From the NCBI GenBank assembly GCA_051278195.1, contig JBNMQM010000009.1:25724-89723 (forward strand): DNA of 64,000 nucleotides, read 5' to 3'. Shown here piece after piece: positions 17,895-27,490 of this stretch. Numbering within the stretch: position 1 is the stretch's first letter; each line of letters opens with the position of its first letter. This DNA comes from JAHRVQ01 sp051278195 (GTDB lineage Bacteria > Pseudomonadota > Gammaproteobacteria > Pseudomonadales > Azotimanducaceae). The notes under the pieces are model-generated. The model did no database searches, had not been told where the DNA came from, and was given only the letters and a program-made list of their open reading frames with translations. The position numbers and the translations under genes were made by a program.

Positions 17895-18249
17895 AAGCGC
17901 GGGATAAGCGCGCAGCGTAAAGTTCGGGACAGCCGTGATATGGCGTTAATGCACGTTTGCTGGGGTACATCTGCTGGCAACTTGCGATCCTGATTGAAGA
18001 ATTCTACGAGAAACGTCCACAGACTATCCGGCATCCTATCCGGCATCACCAAAACATCCACTGGTCCGGCGGGATAGAAAAGATCAACGTGTAAAGTCGT
18101 TTACTTGGTTGATTTTCTATATTGTTGCATCGCGCAGGCAAGGATGCCCTTTCGCGGCGACGTGTAGACGATGATCGCATGGGTCTTTTCCCAGCGTTTA
18201 AGCTGTGTGTAATAATTTTGAAGTACTATAAAAATAAAAAGGTGGGGTA
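17895..18249. other. Gene-free stretch
   Basis: No coding sequence or RNA gene is recognisable in 355 bp. It contains an 11-bp direct repeat (TATCCGGCATC twice, near 18026) and an A/T-rich run just before the hydrolase start, where a promoter could lie. Confidence 0.5.
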
Positions 18250-19251
18250 ATGAAAGTTTTCAAATATGTGGGTGTTGGGCTTGCGGCGCTGGTCTTAATC
18301 GGGGCTGCATTGCTTTACAAAGGCGATATGCCAGCGGAGATTATTGACGCTAAATACGCAAGTGATGCGTCTCAGTTTCTCAATATCGCATCAGGCGCCA
18401 GGGTCCACTTCAGAGATGAAGGTAATCCCGGGGGGCAGCCAGTGGTGCTTATTCATGGATCAAACGCGTCGTTACATACATGGGAAGCCTGGCGCGAAAG
18501 ACTCGGCGATGACTTTCGTATTATCACATTAGATTTACCGGGGCATGGGTTGACCGGCAGAGTACCAGACGATGATTACAGTCCGGCTGGGTTTACGACG
18601 GCGATCGATGCGGTGGTTAATCATATCGGTGTGGATAGTTTTGTGCTGGGCGGGAATTCAATGGGTGGCGGTGCCACTTGGCGCTACGCACTCGCGCATC
18701 CAGAAAAAGTCAGCGCCATGATATTGATAGACGCCAGTGGCCCACCTCAGTGGCGGCGTGAACAGATCGCTGAATCAGACCCCGATAAGAACTCAAGGCC
18801 TATTGTCTTTACCTTGCTGGGTAAGCCATGGTTTCGTGCGCTTATGCGTTATGTGGATCCGTACCTGTTGACGGAGCAGGGCGTCAAAGCGGCTCACAAC
18901 AACTCACCTGTGGTAGATCAAAAATTGATTGATCGCTACTACGAACTCTCCATCAGAGACGGTACTCGTGATGCGACATTGCATCGATTTGCGAGCTATG
19001 ATCCTAATGCTAACGAAACAGTTGATGTTTCAGTATTGACGCAACCCACGCTCATAATGTGGGGCGTTGAAGATGGGCTGATACCGGTCAGTGTTGCTGA
19101 CAAGTTTGAGGCTGTATTACCTAACAGCCGGAAGATACTCTATAAGGATGTCGGTCATGTTCCGATGGAAGAAATACCCGCTAGATCCGCTGATGACGTG
19201 CGGACATTTCTGTCTCGTCTGACAATTGAAGATCAGGACCTGGGCTTTTAG
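18250..19251 (+). CDS. Membrane-anchored alpha/beta hydrolase
   Basis: A 333-aa hydrolase. Residues about 5-24 form one hydrophobic anchor (YVGVGLAALVLIGAALLY). The fold follows, with oxyanion segment LIHGSNASLHTWEAW, nucleophile Ser137 in GGNSMGGGATW, acid in MWGVEDGLIPVS and the catalytic His in DVGHVPMEE. The GNSMGG elbow resembles meta-cleavage-product hydrolases and related esterases. Substrate is unknown. The domain probably faces the periplasm. The next gene begins 29 bp downstream on the same strand. Confidence 0.88.
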   Translation: MKVFKYVGVGLAALVLIGAALLYKGDMPAEIIDAKYASDASQFLNIASGARVHFRDEGNPGGQPVVLIHGSNASLHTWEAWRERLGDDFRIITLDLPGHGLTGRVPDDDYSPAGFTTAIDAVVNHIGVDSFVLGGNSMGGGATWRYALAHPEKVSAMILIDASGPPQWRREQIAESDPDKNSRPIVFTLLGKPWFRALMRYVDPYLLTEQGVKAAHNNSPVVDQKLIDRYYELSIRDGTRDATLHRFASYDPNANETVDVSVLTQPTLIMWGVEDGLIPVSVADKFEAVLPNSRKILYKDVGHVPMEEIPARSADDVRTFLSRLTIEDQDLGF

Positions 19252-19280
19252 TTCGTGACGATGGTGAAGGGGATTTTCAG

Positions 19281-20372
19281 GTGAGTTTGCAAGAACTAAC
19301 GAGCGCTTGGCTTGGGTTGCCAGAGAAAGGCTTTGCCCGCAGCCCAACCGTGAACAACCGTGCGATTCACTGTGACTGTTCTGGGCTAGTCAACTTGCTG
19401 TGCGACCATTTAGCGGTGCCGAAGCCCTACGCCTTAAAGCAGCCGAGGGCTGTTCATTACTTTGCCATCTTGCAGGAAATAGGCTCCAGCAATATCTCTC
19501 AAATAAAACCTTGGAATCTGTTGGCTTGGCGTAAGGAAAATGTGCCAAAGTCAGGGGATAGCGGCCACGTTCTGCTGGTAGTCGGGGAGCCGATAAAAGT
19601 TGAAGAGAATGTTTATCGGTTGGAGGTCGTTGATTCTACTAAGTTCGAAAAAGGCTTGGCCCAACGCGAGATTCGCTTGCACACTAATGCCCTAGGCCGA
19701 GTGATTGGCGTGCAATTGCATTTGTCTGAAACAAAAGTTAAGCGCAGCCCCATCTATCATGCGCCTTTGCTCAATAACCGCTATTGCTTAGGTTGTGGCA
19801 TTCCTCACACGTTGTGTCTATGCCATCAAGTGCATGTGAGCCGTCTTGAGCCTTCCGTAATAATTCTTCGCCATCCCCAGGAGCGCAGTAAAACGCTTTC
19901 GACCGTATCGTTAATCAAACTACGCTATCCGCAAGTTCTTGTAAGAGAAGGTGAGATTTTCAGTCCTCTACGGCAAAAAAATTTAGCCGTTGTGTTTCCC
20001 GACGCTGAAGGTGAACACGTTAGGCCTAATAGCCCGACATCTACCGACAATAACCGTATCGCACAAACGCAGCAGAAAACATGGATCTTGCTAGATGCAA
20101 CCTGGCGTAAAGCGAAACGGATGCTGCACGAGAACACTTGGCTGGCCACGCTACCGCGGGTAAGTGTCGCGCCAGAGGCAGTGTCAGACTATTTGTTGCG
20201 CAAGGTCCCCAATGCTAATGCTCTTTCGACGGTTGAAGCTTTCGCTATGGTTCAGAATGACCCGGCCTTGCAGTCGTTGTTTAAAGTTTTTATGCACAAG
20301 CAAATCGAACTGATGGGCAAAGAAAAATACGCAAGCAATTATCGCGACCATATTAACTACACGCCGTTGTAG
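19281..20372 (+). CDS. Fusion of an NlpC/P60-like domain with a DTW-domain tRNA aminocarboxypropyltransferase
   Basis: Residues about 1-150 resemble an NlpC/P60-type papain-fold hydrolase, with candidate Cys in HCDCSGLVNLLCDHL, His in SGDSGHVLLVVGEP and a polar third residue in LEVVDSTKF. Residues about 165-350 are a DTW domain: the cysteine cluster YCLGCGIPHTLCLC, then VIILRHPQE and LLDATWRKAKRML, which carries the D-x-TW signature. DTW proteins (TapT type) add the acp group to uridine in tRNA. There is no signal peptide, so both domains should be cytoplasmic. I know of no common protein with this pairing. Start: ATG-less frame; the GTG at 19281 follows a GGGGATTTTCAG stretch. Confidence 0.78.
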   Translation: MSLQELTSAWLGLPEKGFARSPTVNNRAIHCDCSGLVNLLCDHLAVPKPYALKQPRAVHYFAILQEIGSSNISQIKPWNLLAWRKENVPKSGDSGHVLLVVGEPIKVEENVYRLEVVDSTKFEKGLAQREIRLHTNALGRVIGVQLHLSETKVKRSPIYHAPLLNNRYCLGCGIPHTLCLCHQVHVSRLEPSVIILRHPQERSKTLSTVSLIKLRYPQVLVREGEIFSPLRQKNLAVVFPDAEGEHVRPNSPTSTDNNRIAQTQQKTWILLDATWRKAKRMLHENTWLATLPRVSVAPEAVSDYLLRKVPNANALSTVEAFAMVQNDPALQSLFKVFMHKQIELMGKEKYASNYRDHINYTPL

Positions 20373-20397
20373 TCCCAAGGTTCCTAACGTGAGGCGC

Positions 20398-21558
20398 CTA
20401 CACCTCGTTGAACAGTCGCTCGATATCGGCGAGCAGTGAGTCTTTGAGCGTTAATCTATCAAGCCAAGCGGCGGGTATGCCGTGATCACCATCAAAACCA
20501 AAATGTGCGCCACAGGCAGCACCCAGCATGATGGCACGACCACAATTGTCGCCACCGGCTAAAATGTTTTGGCGCATGGCTTGTGCAAAAGAAGTTGCCG
20601 ATCGCAGGTTATACAGCACGCTAGCGACGCCGCAGCCCAGATCACAGTTCAAACCATATTTGCTGGTGACCTCGCTTACCGACGCCGTCTCATTAAGTAC
20701 CGCCGTCAGATGCTCACGGGTGGTCGCTGATGCGGCCTTCAGTCCCGCAGCAATGGCTGCCTCAACGGGTTGGCCAAGTATCAGTTCGCGAAGCGTAGCG
20801 GCGCTTACCTGACCATAGTCGATAGCCCGCGGTGCATTGTTAGTCACCTTTATCGCGCTGGTCACCATGTCGTTGAGCTCGGTGTTTTCTAGCTGGCGGG
20901 CGACCAACACCGGTAGCTTGCTGATGGCGGGCAGTTGTTCGTCATGCGCACCCGGATAGTCGCTGGTGCTTTCCAACGCAGCAACCAGCGCTAGTGCATA
21001 GGTGCGACTGTCTTGCGGGTGTGGCAAAGACAACGCCATTTTAGTGACTGCATCGGTGAGGGCGGTGCCTTGATAGCGTTTGGCGGCGGCCAAAACCCGG
21101 GTCATCACCGAGGCGCGCTGTTTTTCATCGCCAGCAAACGGAATTTTTCCAGCCAGTACTAGCTGCTCGCGTTCGTTGTTGTAGAGAGTGTCTAGCGTCT
21201 GCCGAGTGGGTCGATCGATGTAACCTGCGAAACTACCGCCATAGCCAAAATGGCTCCTGAAGGCCTCTTGATAGTGCATACGGTCATACTGGCCCCGAGT
21301 GGCAGACATAGATATGAGCATGACTCTGGTTTGTTCACCATAATGCGAGAGGTCTCCTGCTGTTTTACCGCCATGCGCAAAGTAGCCGACGTTGCCGCTA
21401 AAATCAGACACCGACGGTGTGCGGAACTCGGGTACTTCGGGCGCCAGTTCTGTCAGTCGCTGCTGGCTGTATAGCCAGTGCAGACCCATGGTGGCGGCAT
21501 CGGCAACAAGGGCGCCGATAATGGCATTCTTACCGCGCTGGATAGCGTCTGAGTTCAT
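20398..21558 (-). CDS. ADP-ribosylglycohydrolase superfamily protein (crystallin-J1-like)
   Basis: A 386-aa all-helical protein of the ADP-ribosylglycohydrolase superfamily, opening with AIIGALVADAATMGLHWLY and ending with AGGDNCGRAIMLGAACGAHFG. Active hydrolases carry two acidic magnesium motifs (TDDT-like and GGDTDT-like). Here these read SHYGEQTRVM and GGDNCGRA, so several metal ligands are missing. That pattern matches the crystallin-J1-like branch, whose activity is unclear. It converges on the DTW fusion gene. Confidence 0.8.
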   Translation of the reverse strand: MNSDAIQRGKNAIIGALVADAATMGLHWLYSQQRLTELAPEVPEFRTPSVSDFSGNVGYFAHGGKTAGDLSHYGEQTRVMLISMSATRGQYDRMHYQEAFRSHFGYGGSFAGYIDRPTRQTLDTLYNNEREQLVLAGKIPFAGDEKQRASVMTRVLAAAKRYQGTALTDAVTKMALSLPHPQDSRTYALALVAALESTSDYPGAHDEQLPAISKLPVLVARQLENTELNDMVTSAIKVTNNAPRAIDYGQVSAATLRELILGQPVEAAIAAGLKAASATTREHLTAVLNETASVSEVTSKYGLNCDLGCGVASVLYNLRSATSFAQAMRQNILAGGDNCGRAIMLGAACGAHFGFDGDHGIPAAWLDRLTLKDSLLADIERLFNEV

Positions 21559-21633
21559 GATGTCCTCACTCGTTAAAAAGTATTAGTGAAAAGATGTCGG
21601 CTAGAAAGTTCCGGTGCAACAGAGCATCGTGTT

Positions 21634-22113
21634 TTAGTCACTCGCTGGTGCTGCGTGTATCGGGTCGATCCAATGCAAACCGTTAGGGTCTTCGACAACG
21701 GGAATGTCTAGATTGACGACCACAGATTCCTGGTCACTGCGCACCAGAATGCATTCTAACGGTTGATCGCCGCCCGCATTGATCTCCTGATGTGGCACGT
21801 AAGGGGGTATAAAAATGAAGTCGCCGGGGCCAGCTTCAGCAACAAACTCAAGTTGTTCACCCCAGCGCATACGTGCTTTGCCGCTGAGGACGTAAATAAT
21901 GCTCTCCAATGCCCCATGATGGTGGACGCCGGTCTTGGCGTGGGGGTGTATCTGCACCGTACCCGCCCAGAGTTTTTGTGCCCCAGCTGTTGCGAAATTG
22001 ATCGCAGCGGCGCGGTTCATACCCGCTGTCTGTGGTGTATTACTGTCTAGGTGATCACCGCTAATGACTTTGACGCCCGATGTTTTCCAGTCAACTGCTG
22101 TCATTTTGTTCAC
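21634..22113 (-). CDS. Cupin-domain protein
   Basis: A 159-aa single-cupin protein. Cupin motif 1 is HPHAKTGVHHHGALESIIYV with three His and a Glu as metal ligands; motif 2 is PGDFIFIPPYVPHQEIN with the fourth His. The family ranges from dioxygenases to metal-dependent isomerases and small-molecule sensors, so no reaction can be named. It lies 75 bp upstream of the ADP-ribosylglycohydrolase relative on the same strand and may be transcribed with it. Confidence 0.85.
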   Translation of the reverse strand: MNKMTAVDWKTSGVKVISGDHLDSNTPQTAGMNRAAAINFATAGAQKLWAGTVQIHPHAKTGVHHHGALESIIYVLSGKARMRWGEQLEFVAEAGPGDFIFIPPYVPHQEINAGGDQPLECILVRSDQESVVVNLDIPVVEDPNGLHWIDPIHAAPASD

Positions 22114-22250
22114 TCTGTTGGAGTCCTCGCAACACCTTACCAGTGTTTATTGATTTTAATGAGTATCAGATATTTATTGATCGACAGCATCCTGCATTAA
22201 AATCGTCGCCGTTGTAACATATAGGGTTTACAAATCGGGGAAGTGGACGG

Positions 22251-24104
22251 GTGAACAAGGATCTGAAGAAGGTGGTGTGTGGGACAGTGCTGATGTTGCT
22301 TGCAGGCTGTAACCCAGCTAAACAAGCGGTATCGGTAGCTACGACCGGGGTAGCTACGACCGGGGTAGCTACAACCAAGGTAACCGCAACCGACTATGCC
22401 ACGCTGTTGACCGACTATGCCAACTGGCGTAATGAGGTCGATCCTGTCGCCGCCACGTCGATGGGATACAGTCAGTACAATCATCTTTTTGCTGACAATC
22501 TGAGTGACCGCTATCTCAACGATAAGACATCATCGCTAAAAACATGGCAGGCGCGTGTCCAAGCGATGCTGGATGCCGATATAACTCAGTTGCAAAAAGA
22601 CGAACTGGCAATACTTCGCTACCTGATCGATACGCAACTGGCGGGCGTCGAACTGGGTATACAACCCGGTACGATGTATACGCTGCATCCGCTGCACTCT
22701 TATCATCGAAGTACCCATCACGAATTCGTTAAGTTAGCGCGGGGTACAGGCTCGCAGCCTTTCAACAACAAACAGGACTATGCTGATTTTCTGCAGAGAC
22801 TTGTAGGGTTTAAGGTTTGGCTGATGAGCGCACAGTCACGCATGGAAGAAGCTGTGGCACTGAATAAAACATTACCGCGCAAAATCATCATCAAGATGAT
22901 CCCGCAATTTGAGCCATGGATATCCAATGACCCTGCTATCAACCCATTTTATGGCTCGCTGAGTCAATTCCCTGCTGGGGTTTCTGAGCAAGATCAGCGG
23001 CAGATCATTGCTGACTACTCCCGCTTCATTGAAACGGACCTTATTCCGGTTTTTGCGTTGATGAAACGCTATCTTGAAACCGAGTACCTTGCGCATGCCC
23101 AAGTTGCCGATGGTTTGTCTGCGATTGAGGGTGGCGCTGATTTGTACGCATTTTTGGTCCAGTACTGGACAACAACCGATATGACGGCAGAAGCGTTGCA
23201 TCAACGAGGCTTATCAGAGGTTGCTAGAATCACGGAAGAAATGCTGTCGGTTAAATCTAATGTGGGATTTGAAGGCTCGTTGCCGGAATTTTTTACTTTC
23301 ATTAATACAGACCCTCAATTTTTTCCTTTTAATACCATTGATGAAGTTATCCAACGCCATTATCGATCATGGGAAACGATGGCACCCTTTGTTGATGCGC
23401 TGTTTAGTATTCAACCCAAAACACCCTTTGAAATACGTCCCGTTGATGCAGCCATTGCCAATGCCGCTACGGCGAATTATGACGGCCCAAATCTTGATGG
23501 CACGCGAGCGGGCATTTTTTATGATGCCATTCCTGATGCGACTCAATACAACAGTTTCGCGATGGAAAGTCTGTTTCTGCACGAGGCTATTCCTGGCCAC
23601 CATTTTCAAATCGCCCTGGAAATGGAATCGGTGGATATTCCGGTGTATCGAAAAACGATGAATTTCGGTGCTTTTAGTGAGGGCTGGGCGTTGTACACAG
23701 AGAGTCTAGGTAAAGCGTTGGGTCTGTACACAGACCCCTATCAGTACATGGGCAGACTGCAGGCTGAAATGCTGCGTGCAGCGCGATTAGTTGTGGACAC
23801 CGGCCTACATACAAAGGGGTGGACGCGAGAGCAAGCGATTGAGTACTTCCGAGATGTAATGCCTATCTCGGAAGAGGAGGCTACCGTGCATATTGAACGC
23901 TACATGGTGAGGCCTGGGCAGGCGCTATCTTACAAAATAGGCGAATTGAAAATCCAGGCGTTACGCAAGCGATCTGAAGTAGCGTTGGGTGATTCGTTCA
24001 ATTTGACCGACTTCCATGATCTGATTCTCGCAGGCGGCGGCATGCCATTGATCATTCTTGAAGCAAGAGTCGAGCAGTGGATTGAATCGCAGATAAAGCA
24101 TTGA
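22251..24104 (+). CDS. DUF885 lipoprotein, predicted zinc metallopeptidase-like
   Basis: A 617-aa DUF885 protein with a lipobox (LMLLAGCNP, lipidated Cys about 20) and the family's zinc motif FLHEAIPGHHFQIA near residue 450, followed by FGAFSEGWALYTESLGKALG, which supplies the distal Glu. It should be membrane anchored facing the periplasm. DUF885 proteins are predicted peptidases; substrates are largely unknown. Translation starts at GTG 22251, since no ATG fits the lipoprotein signal. A 15-bp triplication just after the lipobox makes the linker ATTGVATTGVATTKV. Confidence 0.88.
   Translation: MNKDLKKVVCGTVLMLLAGCNPAKQAVSVATTGVATTGVATTKVTATDYATLLTDYANWRNEVDPVAATSMGYSQYNHLFADNLSDRYLNDKTSSLKTWQARVQAMLDADITQLQKDELAILRYLIDTQLAGVELGIQPGTMYTLHPLHSYHRSTHHEFVKLARGTGSQPFNNKQDYADFLQRLVGFKVWLMSAQSRMEEAVALNKTLPRKIIIKMIPQFEPWISNDPAINPFYGSLSQFPAGVSEQDQRQIIADYSRFIETDLIPVFALMKRYLETEYLAHAQVADGLSAIEGGADLYAFLVQYWTTTDMTAEALHQRGLSEVARITEEMLSVKSNVGFEGSLPEFFTFINTDPQFFPFNTIDEVIQRHYRSWETMAPFVDALFSIQPKTPFEIRPVDAAIANAATANYDGPNLDGTRAGIFYDAIPDATQYNSFAMESLFLHEAIPGHHFQIALEMESVDIPVYRKTMNFGAFSEGWALYTESLGKALGLYTDPYQYMGRLQAEMLRAARLVVDTGLHTKGWTREQAIEYFRDVMPISEEEATVHIERYMVRPGQALSYKIGELKIQALRKRSEVALGDSFNLTDFHDLILAGGGMPLIILEARVEQWIESQIKH
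22338..22382. repeat. Three 15-bp tandem repeats in the DUF885 gene
   Basis: GCTACGACCGGGGTA occurs twice exactly and a third time with three changes. It lies in frame in the linker after the lipidated cysteine, so length changes there would be tolerated. Confidence 0.92.
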
Positions 24105-24204
24105 ATCAGGCCTAACGCTTTTAGCAGGTCAGGTGGCTGGTCTCGTCTACCTTCGCGCTACTGCCGAAGGCTGCAAGTGCCCGTGGTGCCGGCCATCTCT
24201 GATT

Positions 24205-26448
24205 TTACGCCGATTCCAGCTCAGCAATCGTGAGAGAGGCTTCTGCCAGACGTCGGGACAGGGAGCCCGAAATGTTCTTCATGATAGTGACTGCCACGAG
24301 GGGTTGATCAACGCAAAGCTGCTCAAATGCCAGTAGCGACATAAAATATAATACCGCCGGTGCGAGTGCCTGCACGTTCGCTGTTCGCAACGCACCACTA
24401 AAAATGGCCATTTCCCCAAGATTAACGCCTGGCCCGAATTCGACCAGAGAATACACCGTGTCGTTCTCTCGGGTCTTGAGGATGCTTACTCGGCCTTTTA
24501 CTAGCACATATAGACCATCAGCCAAATCGCCTTCGGTAATGATCAACGCGCCAGCCTCAAATTCTCGGCGCTCGAGCACCAACATAGTGAGCTCAGTGTC
24601 GGTCAGTGATGTGAAGGCAACTGTGTCGGCTAGATTTAGTTCACTGTCTGTGAAATCCTCATGCCCGTAGGCAGACAATAATTGCCGCTCTGCTTGGGCA
24701 AGACCGGCATTGAGTTCGTCAAATACTCGGTCACTTGACATGGGCAATGTCAGACCAAACTCCCTGAGAAGATCCAGCATCGCACCGTTTGCTGGCAGGC
24801 CTGTTAACAACAATGTCTTGTTCTGAGCGCTCAATCTTCGGTCAATCTTCGACAGTACCAGCACACCAGAACTGTCGATATCGGACACGCGCTTGAAGTC
24901 GACTAACACCGTGGTTACGGAAGGCATGATTGATTCTAGGTAGTTGGCCAAGTAGTCAGTATTGCCAAAAAATAGTGTCCCCTGCAGGGTAATAATTTGA
25001 ATAGCGTCGCCTTTTTCATCCAGCAGTTTCATGGCCTGATTGTCACGCACGACGTTGGAGTGCAGTACACTGCCGCCCAGCTGTTGGCGAACCAGAGACT
25101 TGCTAGACTTAATCAGAAAATGCAGCAACTCAAGCACCAGACCAGTCAGTACCGCCGTCACCAGATCGGCAAAAATAATGAGTAGCATGACAATGCTGAC
25201 TAGCCCCAGATTGAAACAAATGTTGCGCCACAACTCGGAGCGTCGCATCGACAGTGCTTTTTTTGCCAGCTGCAGCGGCCAGGTGTCAAAGGTTTGGAAT
25301 GACATAACGATTAAGGCGCCAGCAATAACCGACAGGGGAATAACGGCTATCATGGCGCCTAGCCCAAGGACGCAGCCAATCAGGAGTAAGCTTGCTAAAA
25401 CATGCGCTAGGCGCGTGCGGCCGCCACTTTGATAGTTGAGCAATACGTTGGTCGGTGAACCGCCGCTGGGAATGCCGGAAAAAATGGCAGCAACAAAATT
25501 GCCAGCGCCGAGGCCGGTTAACTCGCCGACAGGGTTGTGACGATTATTAGTCAGCGCATCTGCTGCTGCCGCTGTGACTAGCCCGCCGATAGAGGTGACT
25601 AAAGTTATCGCTACCGCAGCGACAAAGATCGCGGGACCTATCACCATGATGCCGTCGTTTAATGCGAGTGCGAGTATGTCAGCGGAGCGTGCAGGCGTTG
25701 GTAGACCTGCAGGAAGGGCGCCTACAGTGGGGCCTAGAATGATGGAGCCCGACTCAGCACCGAGATGGTTAAGTGCCCAATAACTCAACGTGCCGGTTAG
25801 CATGCCGATCAATAGCGAGGGTAGGCGGGGTAGCCAGCGCTTGCTTAGATAAATGCTTAGCATAGTGCTAACGCCAATCATTAGGTCGAAATGATTGATA
25901 CCAGCAAACAGGCGTGCGCCAAACGTCATTGAGGGGTCATTGTCCAAGCCAAGCAGCCAAGGCAGTTGGTGGAACGCCACAAGGACAATAATGCCATTCA
26001 TGATGCCGGTGATCACCGTGTGGGGAACCAGCTTAATAAGGTTGCCCAAGCGTAGCTGGCCGATCAAAATTTGCATCACGCCTACTAGTGCTGTGCACAG
26101 CATCATCGCATTTAGCGCTACTATGGGTAATTCTGCCGGGCTGACGCTTAGCGCTTCAGCCACTCGAGCATCGCCGACTATGGTGCCACCGAGGCCGCTC
26201 AGCAGGCCTGCAGCCGCCGAGCCAGGCGCATTGAATTGGAAACGCGAAGCGCCGGCGAAAGAGCAGACGAGTGTCGCCGCAATCAGACCAATTAGGCCAG
26301 CGAGCGCACCCAATGCTGAATAGTCGCTCCCCAGTGACATAGTCGCTACAAGGCCTACGCCAATCGCTGTAGGCGCAGACACAATCACAACATTTAGTGC
26401 CGCGGCGCTGTCACCTCTGAAGTTACTAAGAACCCCTGCCTTTACCAA
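24205..26448 (-). CDS. SulP/SLC26-family anion transporter with STAS and cyclic-nucleotide-binding domains
   Basis: A 747-aa inner-membrane protein. Residues about 10-430 form the SulP transporter core, with VSAPTAIGVGLVATMSLG, FAGASRFQFNAPGSAAAGLL and repeated hydrophobic spans. Residues about 450-570 form a STAS domain (LVDFKRVSDIDSSGVLVL), and the C-terminus, about 600-740, is a cNMP-binding/Crp-like domain (ADGLYVLVKGRVSIL, then NLGEMAIFSGALRTANVQA). SulP proteins move sulfate, bicarbonate, dicarboxylates or related anions; the exact anion cannot be told. The extra C-terminal sensor suggests gating by a nucleotide. It converges on the DUF885 gene. Confidence 0.9.
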   Translation of the reverse strand: MVKAGVLSNFRGDSAAALNVVIVSAPTAIGVGLVATMSLGSDYSALGALAGLIGLIAATLVCSFAGASRFQFNAPGSAAAGLLSGLGGTIVGDARVAEALSVSPAELPIVALNAMMLCTALVGVMQILIGQLRLGNLIKLVPHTVITGIMNGIIVLVAFHQLPWLLGLDNDPSMTFGARLFAGINHFDLMIGVSTMLSIYLSKRWLPRLPSLLIGMLTGTLSYWALNHLGAESGSIILGPTVGALPAGLPTPARSADILALALNDGIMVIGPAIFVAAVAITLVTSIGGLVTAAAADALTNNRHNPVGELTGLGAGNFVAAIFSGIPSGGSPTNVLLNYQSGGRTRLAHVLASLLLIGCVLGLGAMIAVIPLSVIAGALIVMSFQTFDTWPLQLAKKALSMRRSELWRNICFNLGLVSIVMLLIIFADLVTAVLTGLVLELLHFLIKSSKSLVRQQLGGSVLHSNVVRDNQAMKLLDEKGDAIQIITLQGTLFFGNTDYLANYLESIMPSVTTVLVDFKRVSDIDSSGVLVLSKIDRRLSAQNKTLLLTGLPANGAMLDLLREFGLTLPMSSDRVFDELNAGLAQAERQLLSAYGHEDFTDSELNLADTVAFTSLTDTELTMLVLERREFEAGALIITEGDLADGLYVLVKGRVSILKTRENDTVYSLVEFGPGVNLGEMAIFSGALRTANVQALAPAVLYFMSLLAFEQLCVDQPLVAVTIMKNISGSLSRRLAEASLTIAELESA

Positions 26449-26999
26449 GTCGCTTGCTCACTATTTCATATTAAGGAATACCACTACAGCAACTGACGTT
26501 TGCGGTCGCGAATATCGACGCAAGCGATAGGCAGACAACCGCTCAAGTGAAGAGCAGATTAGGGCGCATAGGGCGAAATGGCAAGGGGTTGCACAATAAC
26601 ATTGCATGACCCAGCCTTGGTTAGAACAGGTACGCCAGTCAAAGCCCTAACCGCGAAAAGACACGGGTTTTCATTAAACGCAGCCGTTGCTTGCCAGCAT
26701 GATCAACGAGAATGATTAGCGCGATTACGCTAGTATGTTGGACGACCGGCTGCCTGACTTGAACGATTGACCATTAGCGCTGACGGTGACATGCAGTCTC
26801 TAACTTCGCGAGTATTGTGCGACCGAAACTAACGGACTCCGATCTTTCCGACGCCGCGAAGGTGCCGAAAAACTGCCTATTCAGACAGCGGCTGATCCCG
26901 AGATTGTTAAGCACAGCCGTATTTTTTGACGTGAAGAAAAAAACATTTCACGGTGTCCTCGCGTCAAATTTAACCTTGAGAAACCTTGTTGTTCCCAGG
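26449..26999. other. Gene-free stretch upstream of the SulP gene
   Basis: I see no gene in these 551 bp. The base composition seems to drift AT-rich toward the right, where the flanking repeat of the peptide cluster begins. Confidence 0.5.
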
Positions 27000-27490
27000 C
27001 AGCGTAGTAAGCGATGAAACAGGGTAAGTCAGAAGGTCAAGGCAATACCTCCCTTGCGACGCAATCTGAGCAAGACCTTTTTGCGTCATTAACCGAGCTC
27101 TGCGCCTTAAGCGTGTATTTCGAATTGATATAACGCAATGTCAACGATGCGGAGGAGTGAAGCGGATCATTGCTGAAATCACTGATTCTGCTGCTATTCA
27201 ATAAATACTCGCGCATTTACGTGGCCCGCCACGCTTGCAACCTTCGAATGCAGCTACAACCTAGGTCTGAAATCTATGCCTTTTTCTTCCGAAAAGAAAC
27301 AAAGGCGTGAATGCCACGGCCTTTCGAAAAGCCTTCGTAGGTGAAAGGCTTAAGGTGTTGTAAGTCATCGCTGTAAGTCGATGACAGATATTAGCCATGT
27401 AATGGGTCGTTGCACAAAATCACGCCTAAACCAGAGGCCATGGAATTTTTGGTTCTGCAGATAAATGTGGTTTATACGTTCTGTCTGCGA
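27000..27490. repeat. Degenerate direct repeat, left copy, with IS91-type transposase remnant
   Basis: This stretch matches 35975-36490 in order and orientation, though with many changes. Shared landmarks are a GACCTTTTTG block near 27077, the transposase remnant, and AGATAAATG-rich sequence near 27462. Frame 27094-27250 on the plus strand reads like an IS91-type transposase C-terminus: ALRLKRVFRID, CQRCGGVKRIIAEITD, a stop, then ILAHLRGPP. It lies to the left of the peptide/exporter cluster. Confidence 0.75.

Noticed and set aside
26817..27017. 66-codon plus-strand ORF before the left flanking repeat
   Set aside because: No ribosome site, no recognisable motif and it runs into the repeat; likely chance.
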